Assembly (NCBI GenBank): GCA_964057225.1
Contig: OZ059900.1
Location: 3,420,501 to 3,484,500 of the forward strand
Direction of reading: 5' to 3'
DNA length: 64,000 nucleotides
From: Auanema rhodensis
Taxonomy: Eukaryota; Nematoda; Chromadorea; Rhabditida; Rhabditidae
Each line of letters begins with the position of its first letter. The first letter of the stretch is position 1. Both the position numbers and the translations under genes were made by a program. Positions 35,021 through 47,308 of the stretch are shown one piece after another. The notes beneath the pieces were generated by a model. The model did not search any database, was not told where the DNA came from, and saw nothing but the letters and a program-made list of their open reading frames with translations.

Positions 35021-38000
35021 ATAAAAACGACCATACTTAGTGTAGTAATGCTATTTGAGCGAAAATCAGTATTTAAACATCACTAGCGTTTAATTGATGA
35101 CTTTTGTTGTTATAGACAATAAAACTATGTTTTTGATCATATATATGAGCGATTTAGCCCAATTGGACTCAAAACTCGGAAAATTCAAAAATTCTTTCTA
35201 TTTTCGACCTTTTTTGATCAAAATGAATATATATCAGTGCAAACTCATAAAAATAGACTGATTTTGTTTATTGTGTGTTTGATTTTCAAATCTTAACGAA
35301 TATGATCAAAATTTACGAGTATTACAGATTTTGTACCAAAAATCGGTGAGTATATGGTGCTAAAGGCATAAAAACGACCATACTTAGTGTAGTAATGCTA
35401 TTTGAGCGAAAATCAGTATTTAAACATCACTAGCGTTTAATTGATGACTTTTGTTGTCATAGACAATAAAACTATGCTTCTGATCATATAAATGAGCGAT
35501 TTAGCCAAATTAGACTCAAAACTCGGAAATTTCAAAAATTCTTTCTATTTTCGACCTTTTTTGATCAAAATGAATATATATCAGTGCAAGCTCATAAAAA
35601 TAGACTGATTTTGTGTATTGTATGTTTGATTCTCAAATCTTAACGAATATGATCGAAATTTACGAGTATTACAGATTTTGTACCAAAAATCGGTGAGTAT
35701 ATGGTGTTAAAGGCATAAAAACGACCATACTTAGTGTAGTAATGCTATTTGAGCGAAATTCAGTATTTAAACATCACTAGCGTTTAATTGATGACTTTTG
35801 CTGTCATAGACATTAAAACTATGCTTTTGATCATATAAATGAGCGATTTAGCCAAATTAGACTCAAAACTGGGAAATTTCAAAAATTCTTTCTATTTTCG
35901 ACCTTTTTTGATCAAAATGAATATATATCAGTGCAAACTCATAAAAATAGACTTATTTCGTGTATTATGTGTTTGATTCTCGAATCTTAACAAATATGAT
36001 CAAAATTTACAAGTATTACAGATTTTGTACCAAAAATCGGTGAGTATATGGTGTTAAAGGCATAAAAACGACCATACTTAGTGTAGTAATGCTATTTGAG
36101 CGAAAATCAGTATTTAAACATCACTAGCGTTTAATTGATGACTTTTGTTGTTATAGACAATAAAACTATGTTTTTGATCATATATATGAGAGATTTAGCC
36201 CAATTGGACTCAAAACTCGGAAATTTCAAAAATTCTTTCTATTTTCGACCTTTTTTGATCAAAATGAATAAATATCAGTGCAAACTCATAAAAATAGACT
36301 TATTTCGTGTATTATGTGTTTGATTCTCGAATCTTAACGAATATGATCAAAATTTACGAGTATCACAGATTTTGTACCAAAAATCGGTGAGTATATGGTG
36401 TTAAAGGCATAAAAACGACCATACTTAGTGTAGTAATGCTATTTGAGCGAAAATCAGTATTTAAACATCACTAGCGTTTAATTGATGACTTTTGTTGTTA
36501 TAGACAATAAAACTATGTTTTTGATCATATATATGAGCGATTTAGCCCAATTGGACTCAAAACTCGGAAAATTCAAAAATTCTTTCTATTTTCGACCTTT
36601 TTTGATCAAAATGAATATATATCAGTGCAAACTCATAAAAATAGACTGATTTTGTTTATTGTGTGTTTGATTTTTGAATCTTAACAAATATGATCAAAAT
36701 TTACGAGTATTACAGATTTTGTACCAAAAATCGGTGAGTATATGGTGTTAAAGGCATAAAAACGACCATACTTAGTGTAGTAATGCTATTTGAGCGAAAA
36801 TCAGTATTTAAACATCACTAACGTTTAATTGATGACTTTTGTTGTCATAGACAATAAAACTATGCTTCTGATCATATATATGAGCGATTTAGCCAAATTA
36901 GACTCAAAACTCGGAAATTTCAAAAATTCTTTCTATTTTCGACCTTTTTTGATCAAAATGAAGATATATCAGTGCAAGCTCATAAAAATAGACTGATTTT
37001 GTTTATTGTGTGTTTGATTTTTGAATCTTAACAAATATGATCAAAATTTACGAGTATTACAGATTTTGTACCAAAAATCGGTGAGTATATGGTGTTAAGG
37101 CATAAAAACGACCATACTTAGTGTAGTAATGCTATTTGAGCGAAAATCAGTATTTAAACATCACTAGCATTTAATTGATGACTTTTGTTGTCATAGACAA
37201 TAAAACTATGCTTCTGATCATATATATGAGCGATTTAGCCAAATTAGACTCAAAACTCGGAAATTTCAAAAATTCTTTCTATTTTCGACCTTTTTTGATC
37301 AAAATGAATATATATCAGTGCAAGCTCATAAAAATAGACTGATTTTGTGTATTGTATGTTTGATTCTCGAATCTTAACGAATATGATCAAAATTTACGAG
37401 TATTACAGATTTTGTACCAAAAATCGGTGAGTATATGGTGTTAAAGGCATAAAAAAGACCATACATAGTGTAGTAATGCTATTTGAGCGAAATTCAGTAT
37501 TTAAACATCACTAGCGTTTAATTGATGACTTTTGTTGTTATAGACATTAAAACTATGTTTTTGATCATATATATGAGCGATTTAGCCAAATTGGACTCAA
37601 AACTCGGAAATTTCAAAAATTATTTCTATTTTCGACCTTTTTTGATCAAAATGAATAAATATCAGTGCAAACTTGTAAAAATAGACTTATTTTGTGTATT
37701 ATGTGTTTGATTCTCGAATCTTAACAAATATGATCAAAATTTACGAGTATTACAGATTTTGTACCAAAAATCGGTGAGTATATGGTGTTAAAGGCATAAA
37801 AACGACCATACTTAGTGTAGTAATGCTATTTGAGCGAAAATCAGTATTTAAACATCACTAACGTTTAATTGATGACTTTTGTTGTCATAGACAATAAAAC
37901 TATGCTTCTGATCATATATATGAGCGATTTAGCCAAATTAGACTCAAAACTCGGAAATTTCAAAAATTCTTTCTATTTTCGACCTTTTTTGATCAAAATG

Positions 38001-39529
38001 AAGATATATCAGTGCAAGCTCATAAAAATAGACTGATTTTGTTTATTGTGTGTTTGATTTTTGAATCTTAACAAATATGATCAAAATTTACGAGTATTAC
38101 AGATTTTGTACCAAAAATCGGTGAGTATATGGTGTTAAGGCATAAAAACGACCATACTTAGTGTAGTAATGCTATTTGAGCGAAAATCAGTATTTAAACA
38201 TCACTAGCGTTTAATTGATGACTTTTGTTGTCATAGACAATAAAACTATGCTTCTGATCATATATATGAGCGATTTAGCCAAATTAGACTCAAAACTCGG
38301 AAATTTCAAAAATTCTTTCTATTTTCGACCTTTTTTGATCAAAATGAAGATATATCAGTGCAAGCTCATAAAAATAGACTGATTTTGTTTATTGTGTGTT
38401 TGATTTTTGAATCTTAACGAATATGATCAAAATTTACGAGTATTACAGATTTTGTACCAAAAATCGGTGAGTATATGGTGTTAAAGGCATAAAAACGACC
38501 ATACATAGTGTAGTAATGCTATTTGAGCGAAATTCAGTATTTAAACATCACTAGCGTTTAATTGATGACTTTTGTTGTTATAGACATTAAAACTATGTTT
38601 TTGATCATATATATGAGCGATTTAGCCAAATTGGACTCAAAACTCGGAAATTTCAAAAATTATTTCTATTTTCGACCTTTTTTGATCAAAATGAATAAAT
38701 ATCAGTGCAAACTTGTAAAAATAGACTTATTTTGTGTATTATGTGTTTGATTCTCGAATCTTAACAAATATGATCAAAATTTACAAGTATTACAGATTTT
38801 GTACCAAAAATCGGTGAGTATATGGTGTTAAAGGCATAAAAACGACCATAGTTAGTGTAGTAATGCTATTTGAGTGAAATTCAGTGATTTAATCATTATT
38901 AGTGTATATTTGAAGACTTTTGTTATCATAGACAGTAAAACTATGCTTTTGATCATATATATGAGCGATTTAGCCCAATTCGACTCAAAACTCGGAAAAT
39001 TCAAAAATTCTTTCTATTTTCGACCTTTTTTGATCAAAATGAATATATATCAGTGCAAACTCATAAAAATAGACTGATTTTGTTCATTGTGTGTTTGATT
39101 TTTGAATCTTAACAAATATGATCAAAATTTACGAGTATTACAGATTTTGTACCAAAAATCGGTGAGTATATGGTGTTAAAGGCATAAAAACGACCATACT
39201 TAGTGTAGTAATGCTATTTGAGCGAAAATCAGTATTTAAACATCACTAACGTTTAATTGATGACTTTTGTTGTCATAGACAATAAAACTATGCTTCTGAT
39301 CATATATATGAGCGATTTAGCCAAATTAGACTCAAAACTCGGAAATTTCAAAAATTCTTTCTATTTTCGACCTTTTTTGATCAAAATGAAGATATATCAG
39401 TGCAAGCTCATAAAAATAGACTGATTTTGTTTATTGTGTGTTTGATTTTTGAATCTTAACAAATATGATCAAAATTTACGAGTATTACAGATTTTGTACC
39501 AAAAATCGGTGAGTATATGGTGTTAAGGC
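35021..39529 (+). repeat. 13-monomer block, copy 1 (4509 bp)
   Basis: Monomer order with private markers: GGTGCTAAAGG near 35358, TTTGCTGTCATAG near 35805, ATATGAGAGATTTAG near 36187, CACTAGCATTTAA near 37160, AAAAAAGACCATACATAG near 37452, and CCATAGTTAGTG near 38846. All recur 4509 bp downstream. Part of this block (about 35.79-39.0 kb) also reappears at about 50.90-54.1 kb. Confidence 0.88.
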
Positions 39530-42500
39530 ATAAAAACGACCATACTTAGTGTAGTAATGCTATTTGAGCGAAAATCAGTATTTAAACATCACTAGCGTTT
39601 AATTGATGACTTTTGTTGTTATAGACAATAAAACTATGTTTTTGATCATATATATGAGCGATTTAGCCCAATTGGACTCAAAACTCGGAAAATTCAAAAA
39701 TTCTTTCTATTTTCGACCTTTTTTGATCAAAATGAATATATATCAGTGCAAACTCATAAAAATAGACTGATTTTGTTTATTGTGTGTTTGATTTTCAAAT
39801 CTTAACGAATATGATCAAAATTTACGAGTATTACAGATTTTGTACCAAAAATCGGTGAGTATATGGTGCTAAAGGCATAAAAACGACCATACTTAGTGTA
39901 GTAATGCTATTTGAGCGAAAATCAGTATTTAAACATCACTAGCGTTTAATTGATGACTTTTGTTGTCATAGACAATAAAACTATGCTTCTGATCATATAA
40001 ATGAGCGATTTAGCCAAATTAGACTCAAAACTCGGAAATTTCAAAAATTCTTTCTATTTTCGACCTTTTTTGATCAAAATGAATATATATCAGTGCAAGC
40101 TCATAAAAATAGACTGATTTTGTGTATTGTATGTTTGATTCTCAAATCTTAACGAATATGATCGAAATTTACGAGTATTACAGATTTTGTACCAAAAATC
40201 GGTGAGTATATGGTGTTAAAGGCATAAAAACGACCATACTTAGTGTAGTAATGCTATTTGAGCGAAATTCAGTATTTAAACATCACTAGCGTTTAATTGA
40301 TGACTTTTGCTGTCATAGACATTAAAACTATGCTTTTGATCATATAAATGAGCGATTTAGCCAAATTAGACTCAAAACTGGGAAATTTCAAAAATTCTTT
40401 CTATTTTCGACCTTTTTTGATCAAAATGAATATATATCAGTGCAAACTCATAAAAATAGACTTATTTCGTGTATTATGTGTTTGATTCTCGAATCTTAAC
40501 AAATATGATCAAAATTTACAAGTATTACAGATTTTGTACCAAAAATCGGTGAGTATATGGTGTTAAAGGCATAAAAACGACCATACTTAGTGTAGTAATG
40601 CTATTTGAGCGAAAATCAGTATTTAAACATCACTAGCGTTTAATTGATGACTTTTGTTGTTATAGACAATAAAACTATGTTTTTGATCATATATATGAGA
40701 GATTTAGCCCAATTGGACTCAAAACTCGGAAATTTCAAAAATTCTTTCTATTTTCGACCTTTTTTGATCAAAATGAATAAATATCAGTGCAAACTCATAA
40801 AAATAGACTTATTTCGTGTATTATGTGTTTGATTCTCGAATCTTAACGAATATGATCAAAATTTACGAGTATCACAGATTTTGTACCAAAAATCGGTGAG
40901 TATATGGTGTTAAAGGCATAAAAACGACCATACTTAGTGTAGTAATGCTATTTGAGCGAAAATCAGTATTTAAACATCACTAGCGTTTAATTGATGACTT
41001 TTGTTGTTATAGACAATAAAACTATGTTTTTGATCATATATATGAGCGATTTAGCCCAATTGGACTCAAAACTCGGAAAATTCAAAAATTCTTTCTATTT
41101 TCGACCTTTTTTGATCAAAATGAATATATATCAGTGCAAACTCATAAAAATAGACTGATTTTGTTTATTGTGTGTTTGATTTTTGAATCTTAACAAATAT
41201 GATCAAAATTTACGAGTATTACAGATTTTGTACCAAAAATCGGTGAGTATATGGTGTTAAAGGCATAAAAACGACCATACTTAGTGTAGTAATGCTATTT
41301 GAGCGAAAATCAGTATTTAAACATCACTAACGTTTAATTGATGACTTTTGTTGTCATAGACAATAAAACTATGCTTCTGATCATATATATGAGCGATTTA
41401 GCCAAATTAGACTCAAAACTCGGAAATTTCAAAAATTCTTTCTATTTTCGACCTTTTTTGATCAAAATGAAGATATATCAGTGCAAGCTCATAAAAATAG
41501 ACTGATTTTGTTTATTGTGTGTTTGATTTTTGAATCTTAACAAATATGATCAAAATTTACGAGTATTACAGATTTTGTACCAAAAATCGGTGAGTATATG
41601 GTGTTAAGGCATAAAAACGACCATACTTAGTGTAGTAATGCTATTTGAGCGAAAATCAGTATTTAAACATCACTAGCATTTAATTGATGACTTTTGTTGT
41701 CATAGACAATAAAACTATGCTTCTGATCATATATATGAGCGATTTAGCCAAATTAGACTCAAAACTCGGAAATTTCAAAAATTCTTTCTATTTTCGACCT
41801 TTTTTGATCAAAATGAATATATATCAGTGCAAGCTCATAAAAATAGACTGATTTTGTGTATTGTATGTTTGATTCTCGAATCTTAACGAATATGATCAAA
41901 ATTTACGAGTATTACAGATTTTGTACCAAAAATCGGTGAGTATATGGTGTTAAAGGCATAAAAAAGACCATACATAGTGTAGTAATGCTATTTGAGCGAA
42001 ATTCAGTATTTAAACATCACTAGCGTTTAATTGATGACTTTTGTTGTTATAGACATTAAAACTATGTTTTTGATCATATATATGAGCGATTTAGCCAAAT
42101 TGGACTCAAAACTCGGAAATTTCAAAAATTATTTCTATTTTCGACCTTTTTTGATCAAAATGAATAAATATCAGTGCAAACTTGTAAAAATAGACTTATT
42201 TTGTGTATTATGTGTTTGATTCTCGAATCTTAACAAATATGATCAAAATTTACGAGTATTACAGATTTTGTACCAAAAATCGGTGAGTATATGGTGTTAA
42301 AGGCATAAAAACGACCATACTTAGTGTAGTAATGCTATTTGAGCGAAAATCAGTATTTAAACATCACTAACGTTTAATTGATGACTTTTGTTGTCATAGA
42401 CAATAAAACTATGCTTCTGATCATATATATGAGCGATTTAGCCAAATTAGACTCAAAACTCGGAAATTTCAAAAATTCTTTCTATTTTCGACCTTTTTTG

Positions 42501-44038
42501 ATCAAAATGAAGATATATCAGTGCAAGCTCATAAAAATAGACTGATTTTGTTTATTGTGTGTTTGATTTTTGAATCTTAACAAATATGATCAAAATTTAC
42601 GAGTATTACAGATTTTGTACCAAAAATCGGTGAGTATATGGTGTTAAGGCATAAAAACGACCATACTTAGTGTAGTAATGCTATTTGAGCGAAAATCAGT
42701 ATTTAAACATCACTAGCGTTTAATTGATGACTTTTGTTGTCATAGACAATAAAACTATGCTTCTGATCATATATATGAGCGATTTAGCCAAATTAGACTC
42801 AAAACTCGGAAATTTCAAAAATTCTTTCTATTTTCGACCTTTTTTGATCAAAATGAAGATATATCAGTGCAAGCTCATAAAAATAGACTGATTTTGTTTA
42901 TTGTGTGTTTGATTTTTGAATCTTAACGAATATGATCAAAATTTACGAGTATTACAGATTTTGTACCAAAAATCGGTGAGTATATGGTGTTAAAGGCATA
43001 AAAACGACCATACATAGTGTAGTAATGCTATTTGAGCGAAATTCAGTATTTAAACATCACTAGCGTTTAATTGATGACTTTTGTTGTTATAGACATTAAA
43101 ACTATGTTTTTGATCATATATATGAGCGATTTAGCCAAATTGGACTCAAAACTCGGAAATTTCAAAAATTATTTCTATTTTCGACCTTTTTTGATCAAAA
43201 TGAATAAATATCAGTGCAAACTTGTAAAAATAGACTTATTTTGTGTATTATGTGTTTGATTCTCGAATCTTAACAAATATGATCAAAATTTACAAGTATT
43301 ACAGATTTTGTACCAAAAATCGGTGAGTATATGGTGTTAAAGGCATAAAAACGACCATAGTTAGTGTAGTAATGCTATTTGAGTGAAATTCAGTGATTTA
43401 ATCATTATTAGTGTATATTTGAAGACTTTTGTTATCATAGACAGTAAAACTATGCTTTTGATCATATATATGAGCGATTTAGCCCAATTCGACTCAAAAC
43501 TCGGAAAATTCAAAAATTCTTTCTATTTTCGACCTTTTTTGATCAAAATGAATATATATCAGTGCAAACTCATAAAAATAGACTGATTTTGTTCATTGTG
43601 TGTTTGATTTTTGAATCTTAACAAATATGATCAAAATTTACGAGTATTACAGATTTTGTACCAAAAATCGGTGAGTATATGGTGTTAAAGGCATAAAAAC
43701 GACCATACTTAGTGTAGTAATGCTATTTGAGCGAAAATCAGTATTTAAACATCACTAACGTTTAATTGATGACTTTTGTTGTCATAGACAATAAAACTAT
43801 GCTTCTGATCATATATATGAGCGATTTAGCCAAATTAGACTCAAAACTCGGAAATTTCAAAAATTCTTTCTATTTTCGACCTTTTTTGATCAAAATGAAG
43901 ATATATCAGTGCAAGCTCATAAAAATAGACTGATTTTGTTTATTGTGTGTTTGATTTTTGAATCTTAACAAATATGATCAAAATTTACGAGTATTACAGA
44001 TTTTGTACCAAAAATCGGTGAGTATATGGTGTTAAGGC
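39530..44038 (+). repeat. 13-monomer block, copy 2 (4509 bp)
   Basis: Directly abuts copy 1 and carries every marker at +4509, including GGTGCTAAAGG near 39867, GAGAGATTTAG near 40696 and CCATAGTTAGTG near 43355. The match ends one monomer left of mariner copy 3. Confidence 0.88.
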
Positions 44039-44249
44039 ATAAAAACGACCATACTTAGTGTAGTAATGCTATTTGAGCGAAAATCAGTATTTAAACATCA
44101 CTAGCGTTTAATTGATGACTTTTGTTGTCATAGACAATAAAACTATGCTTCTGATCATATATATGAGCGATTTAGCCAAATTAGACTCAAAACTCGGAAA
44201 TTTCAAAAATTCTTTCTATTTTCGACCTTTTTTGATCAAAATGAATATA

Positions 44250-44283
44250 TTAGGTCCCGAACTAAGTCTTGCGCCCCCCCTAG
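44250..44283 (+). repeat. Mariner copy 3 left terminal inverted repeat
   Basis: Same sequence as the other left ends, with seven C before TAG and TA immediately outside. Confidence 0.93.
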
Positions 44284-44330
44284 TGTGATATGAAAAATCA
44301 AAAAAAAAGTATGTAGTTGCAAAAAATTTA

Positions 44331-45344
44331 TTAAACACTGTATTGCCCTTTGTTGGCAATAACCTTCTCCCACTTTTCTTTCAGCTTTCGAATTCCGTTT
44401 CTGAAAAATAGTTCACTTTTAGATGCAAAAAAAATTTTAACAAAATTTTCAACTTCCTCTAAGGTTTTGAAGTTTTCACCCCTTAAACTATGCTCCATTG
44501 ATCTAAACAGATGGTAATCTGTTGGAGCAAGATCTGGAGAGTATGGGGGCTTCAAAACCGTCCAGTTCATGTCCTGAAGCGTCTGTTGGGCTTTCGCACA
44601 ACAGTGTGGGCGCGCGTTGTCGTGCAGTAGCGCGATGCTCCTGTTTCTGAGCCCCTCATCAGCTTCAATGGCAGCATGAAGCTTTCTGAGTTGCTCAGAA
44701 TAGTAGTTCTCATCTATGGTTCTTCCATAAGGAAGAAGCTCATAGAAAAGAACACCGTTTTCGCTCCAGAAAACGGATAGGAGAGCTTTTTTAGGCGTTT
44801 GTGGGTTTGCCCTGGGGGTCATTGGAACTTCCTGCCCAGGGTTTACCCAAAACTTAAGCCTGTTTGGATTGGAGTAGAGAATCCACTTCTCGTCTCCAGT
44901 TACCAAACTTTTGAAAAAACCCCTTTTTTGGCTCATTTTCAGAAGATCCTGAGCCAAACTTATTCTCGATCTGAGATTACTCTCAGTCAGAACATGCGGG
45001 GAAAAAGGTGAAATTTTATGGATTTTACCCATTTTTTTCAACCTTTTTGAAATAGCAACATCGCTGACTTTCAGAATGTTTCCCATTTCAAGCTGAGTTG
45101 CTCCAGGATTCTCATCCAAAACATTCTGAAGGTCTGCGTTGCTGAATTTCTTACCAGCGCCAGACCTTGGACGATCTTTTAAATCGGTTTCGCCCGCTCT
45201 AAAACGCGAATACCATCTTTTGCAGGTGCTGTAGTTTGGAGATGAATCTCCATAAACAGCTCTCATTTTTTTAAAGGCTGCTTTCGCAGATAATCCTTCA
45301 TTAAAATGATAAAAAAGAGTATGGCGCGCATGAGTAGAATTCAT
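44331..45344 (-). CDS. Mariner transposase, copy 3 (337 aa, DD33D, probably impaired)
   Basis: Open throughout and otherwise like the other copies, but with three amino-acid differences. One codon is missing at His266 (KPPYSP instead of KHPPYSP), leaving 33 instead of 34 residues between the second catalytic aspartate in HDNARPH and the third in TDYHLF. Gln86 is Glu (LEMGN) in the second DNA-binding region, and Lys312 is Glu (SKSELF) near the C-terminus. Mariner catalysis is known to depend on the D-to-D spacing, so reduced or lost activity is likely, but that is inference. It could still bind the shared terminal repeats and compete with intact copies. The start at 45344 was chosen as for copy 1; the frame is open upstream to 45398. 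AATAAA overlaps the stop (44327-44332). Confidence 0.93.
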   Translation of the reverse strand: MNSTHARHTLFYHFNEGLSAKAAFKKMRAVYGDSSPNYSTCKRWYSRFRAGETDLKDRPRSGAGKKFSNADLQNVLDENPGATQLEMGNILKVSDVAISKRLKKMGKIHKISPFSPHVLTESNLRSRISLAQDLLKMSQKRGFFKSLVTGDEKWILYSNPNRLKFWVNPGQEVPMTPRANPQTPKKALLSVFWSENGVLFYELLPYGRTIDENYYSEQLRKLHAAIEADEGLRNRSIALLHDNARPHCCAKAQQTLQDMNWTVLKPPYSPDLAPTDYHLFRSMEHSLRGENFKTLEEVENFVKIFFASKSELFFRNGIRKLKEKWEKVIANKGQYSV

Positions 45345-45512
45345 AACAGAAAACAGCAAAAAAAAAGATGGAAAATTAAAAACTAATTTTTCAAACAAAA
45401 AAATTTGTTTTTTGAAATTTTTTTTTGATAATATTGTTTTAAATTATTCAAATTTTCTTAATTTTAAATAATTTTAAATTTTTTTTTAAATTTTTCGAAA
45501 AAATTCGAAAAA

Positions 45513-45548
45513 CTAGGGGGGGGGCGCAAGACTTAGTTCGGGACCTAA
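45513..45548 (-). repeat. Mariner copy 3 right terminal inverted repeat
   Basis: Inverted match to the left end, with a run of nine G, the shortest of the four right ends. Confidence 0.93.
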
Positions 45549-45808
45549 TATATCAGTGCAAGCTCATAAAAATAGACTGATTTTGTGTATTGTATGTTTG
45601 ATTCTCGAATCTTAACGAATATGATCAAAATTTACGAGTATTACAGATTTTGTACCAAAAATCGGTGAGTATATGGTGTTAAAGGCATAAAAACGACCAT
45701 ACATAGTGTAGTAATGCTATTTGAGCAAAATTCAGTATTTAAACATCACTAGCGTTTAATTGATGACTTTTGTTGTTATAGACATTAAAACTATGTTTTT
45801 GATCATAT

Positions 45809-45814
45809 ACATGT
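45809..45814 (+). repeat. 6-bp insertion ACATGT in satellite monomer next to mariner 3
   Basis: Same private insertion, 261 bp past the mariner right end, forming CATATACATGTATATG. Confidence 0.9.
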
Positions 45815-46961
45815 ATATGAGCGATTTAGCCAAATTGGACTCAAAACTCGGAAATTTCAAAAATTATTTCTATTTTCGACCTTTTTTGATCAAAATGAAT
45901 AAATATCAGTGCAAACTTGTAAAAATAGACTTATTTTGTGTATTATGTGTTTGATTCTCGAATCTTAACAAATATGATCAAAATTTACAAGTATTACAGA
46001 TTTTGTACCAAAAATCGGTGAGTATATGGTGTTAAAGGCATAAAAACGACCATACTTAGTGTAGTAATGCTATTTGAGTGAAATTCAGTGATTTAATCAT
46101 TATTAGTGTATATTTGAAGACTTTTGTTATCATAGACAGTAAAACTATGCTTTTGATCATATATATGAGCGATTTAGCCCAATTCGACTCAAAACTCGGA
46201 AAATTCAAAAATTCTTTCTATTTTCGACCTTTTTTGATGAAAATGAATATATATCAGTGTAAACTCATAAAAATAGACTGATTTTGTGTATTGTGTGTTT
46301 GATTCTCAAATCTTAACAAATATGATCAAATTTTACGAGTATTACAGATTTTGTACCAAAAATTGGTGAGTATATGGTGTTAAAGGCATAAAAACGACCA
46401 TACTTAGTGTAGTAATGCTATTTGAGCGAAATTCAGTATTTAAACATCACTAGCGTTTAATTGATGACTTTTGTTGTCATAGACATTAAAACTATGCTTT
46501 TGATCATATAAATGAGCGATTTAGCCAAATTAGACTCAAAACTCGGAAATTTCAAAAATTCTTTCTATTTTCGACCTTTTTTGATCAAAATGAATAAATA
46601 TCAGTGCAAGCTCATAAAAATAGACTGATTTTGTTTATTGTGTGTTTGATTTTTGAATCTTAACAAATATGATCAAAATTTACGAGTATTACAGATTTTG
46701 TACCAAAAATCGGTGAGTATATGGTGTTAAGGCATAAAAACGACCATACTTAGTGTAGTAATGCTATTTGAGCGAAAATCAGTATTTAAACATCACTAGC
46801 ATTTAATTGATGACTTTTGTTGTCATAGACAATAAAACTATGCTTCTGATCATATATATGAGCGATTTAGCCAAATTAGACTCAAAACTCGGAAATTTCA
46901 AAAATTCTTTCTATTTTCGACCTTTTTTGATCAAAATGAATATATATCAGTGCAAGCTCAT

Positions 46962-47308
46962 AAAAATAGACTGATTTTGTGTATTGTATGTTTGATTCTC
47001 GAATCTTAACGAATATGATCAAAATTTACGAGTATTACAGATTTTGTACCAAAAATCGGTGAGTATATGGTGTTAAAGGCATAAAAAAGACCATACATAG
47101 TGTAGTAATGCTATTTGAGCGAAATTCAGTATTTAATCATTATTAGTGTATATTTGAAGACTTTTGTTATCATAGACAGTAAAACTATGCTTTTGATCAT
47201 ATATATGAGCGATTTAGCCAAATTAGACTCAAAACTCGGAAATTTCAAAAATTCTTTCTATTTTCGACCTTTTTTGATCAAAATGAAGATATATCAGTGC
47301 AAGCTCAT
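46962..47308 (+). repeat. Hybrid A/B satellite monomer, second case
   Basis: Switches from A-class GAGCGAAATTCAGTATTTAA to B-class TCATTATTAGTGTATATTTGAAG and GTTATCATAG. The left part also carries the AAAAAAGACCATACATAG marker of the 13-monomer block. The length of 347 bp fits an A-class left part. The right half then continues as a GAAGATATATC monomer. The switch is in the same short interval as at 12502-12848. Confidence 0.75.

Larger units (their letters stand above)
33835..44249 (+). repeat. Satellite array, segment 3 (30 monomers)
   Basis: The uninterrupted array between mariner copies 2 and 3, dominated by the 13-monomer tandem duplication at 35021-44038. It includes empty versions of the mariner target (GAATATATATCAG with downstream TCTCGAATC) near 37305 and 41815. 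No gene is supported here. Confidence 0.97.
44250..45548 (-). mobile_element. Mariner-family transposon, copy 3 (1299 bp, complete ends, altered transposase)
   Basis: Same monomer position and orientation as the other copies, with both terminal repeats and TA flanks. It is shorter through a 3-bp in-frame deletion near 44548 (TATGGGGGCTTC versus TATGGGGGATGCTTC) and a nine-G run at the right end. It also carries two substitutions that change amino acids, so it is the most diverged of the four. Confidence 0.97.
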
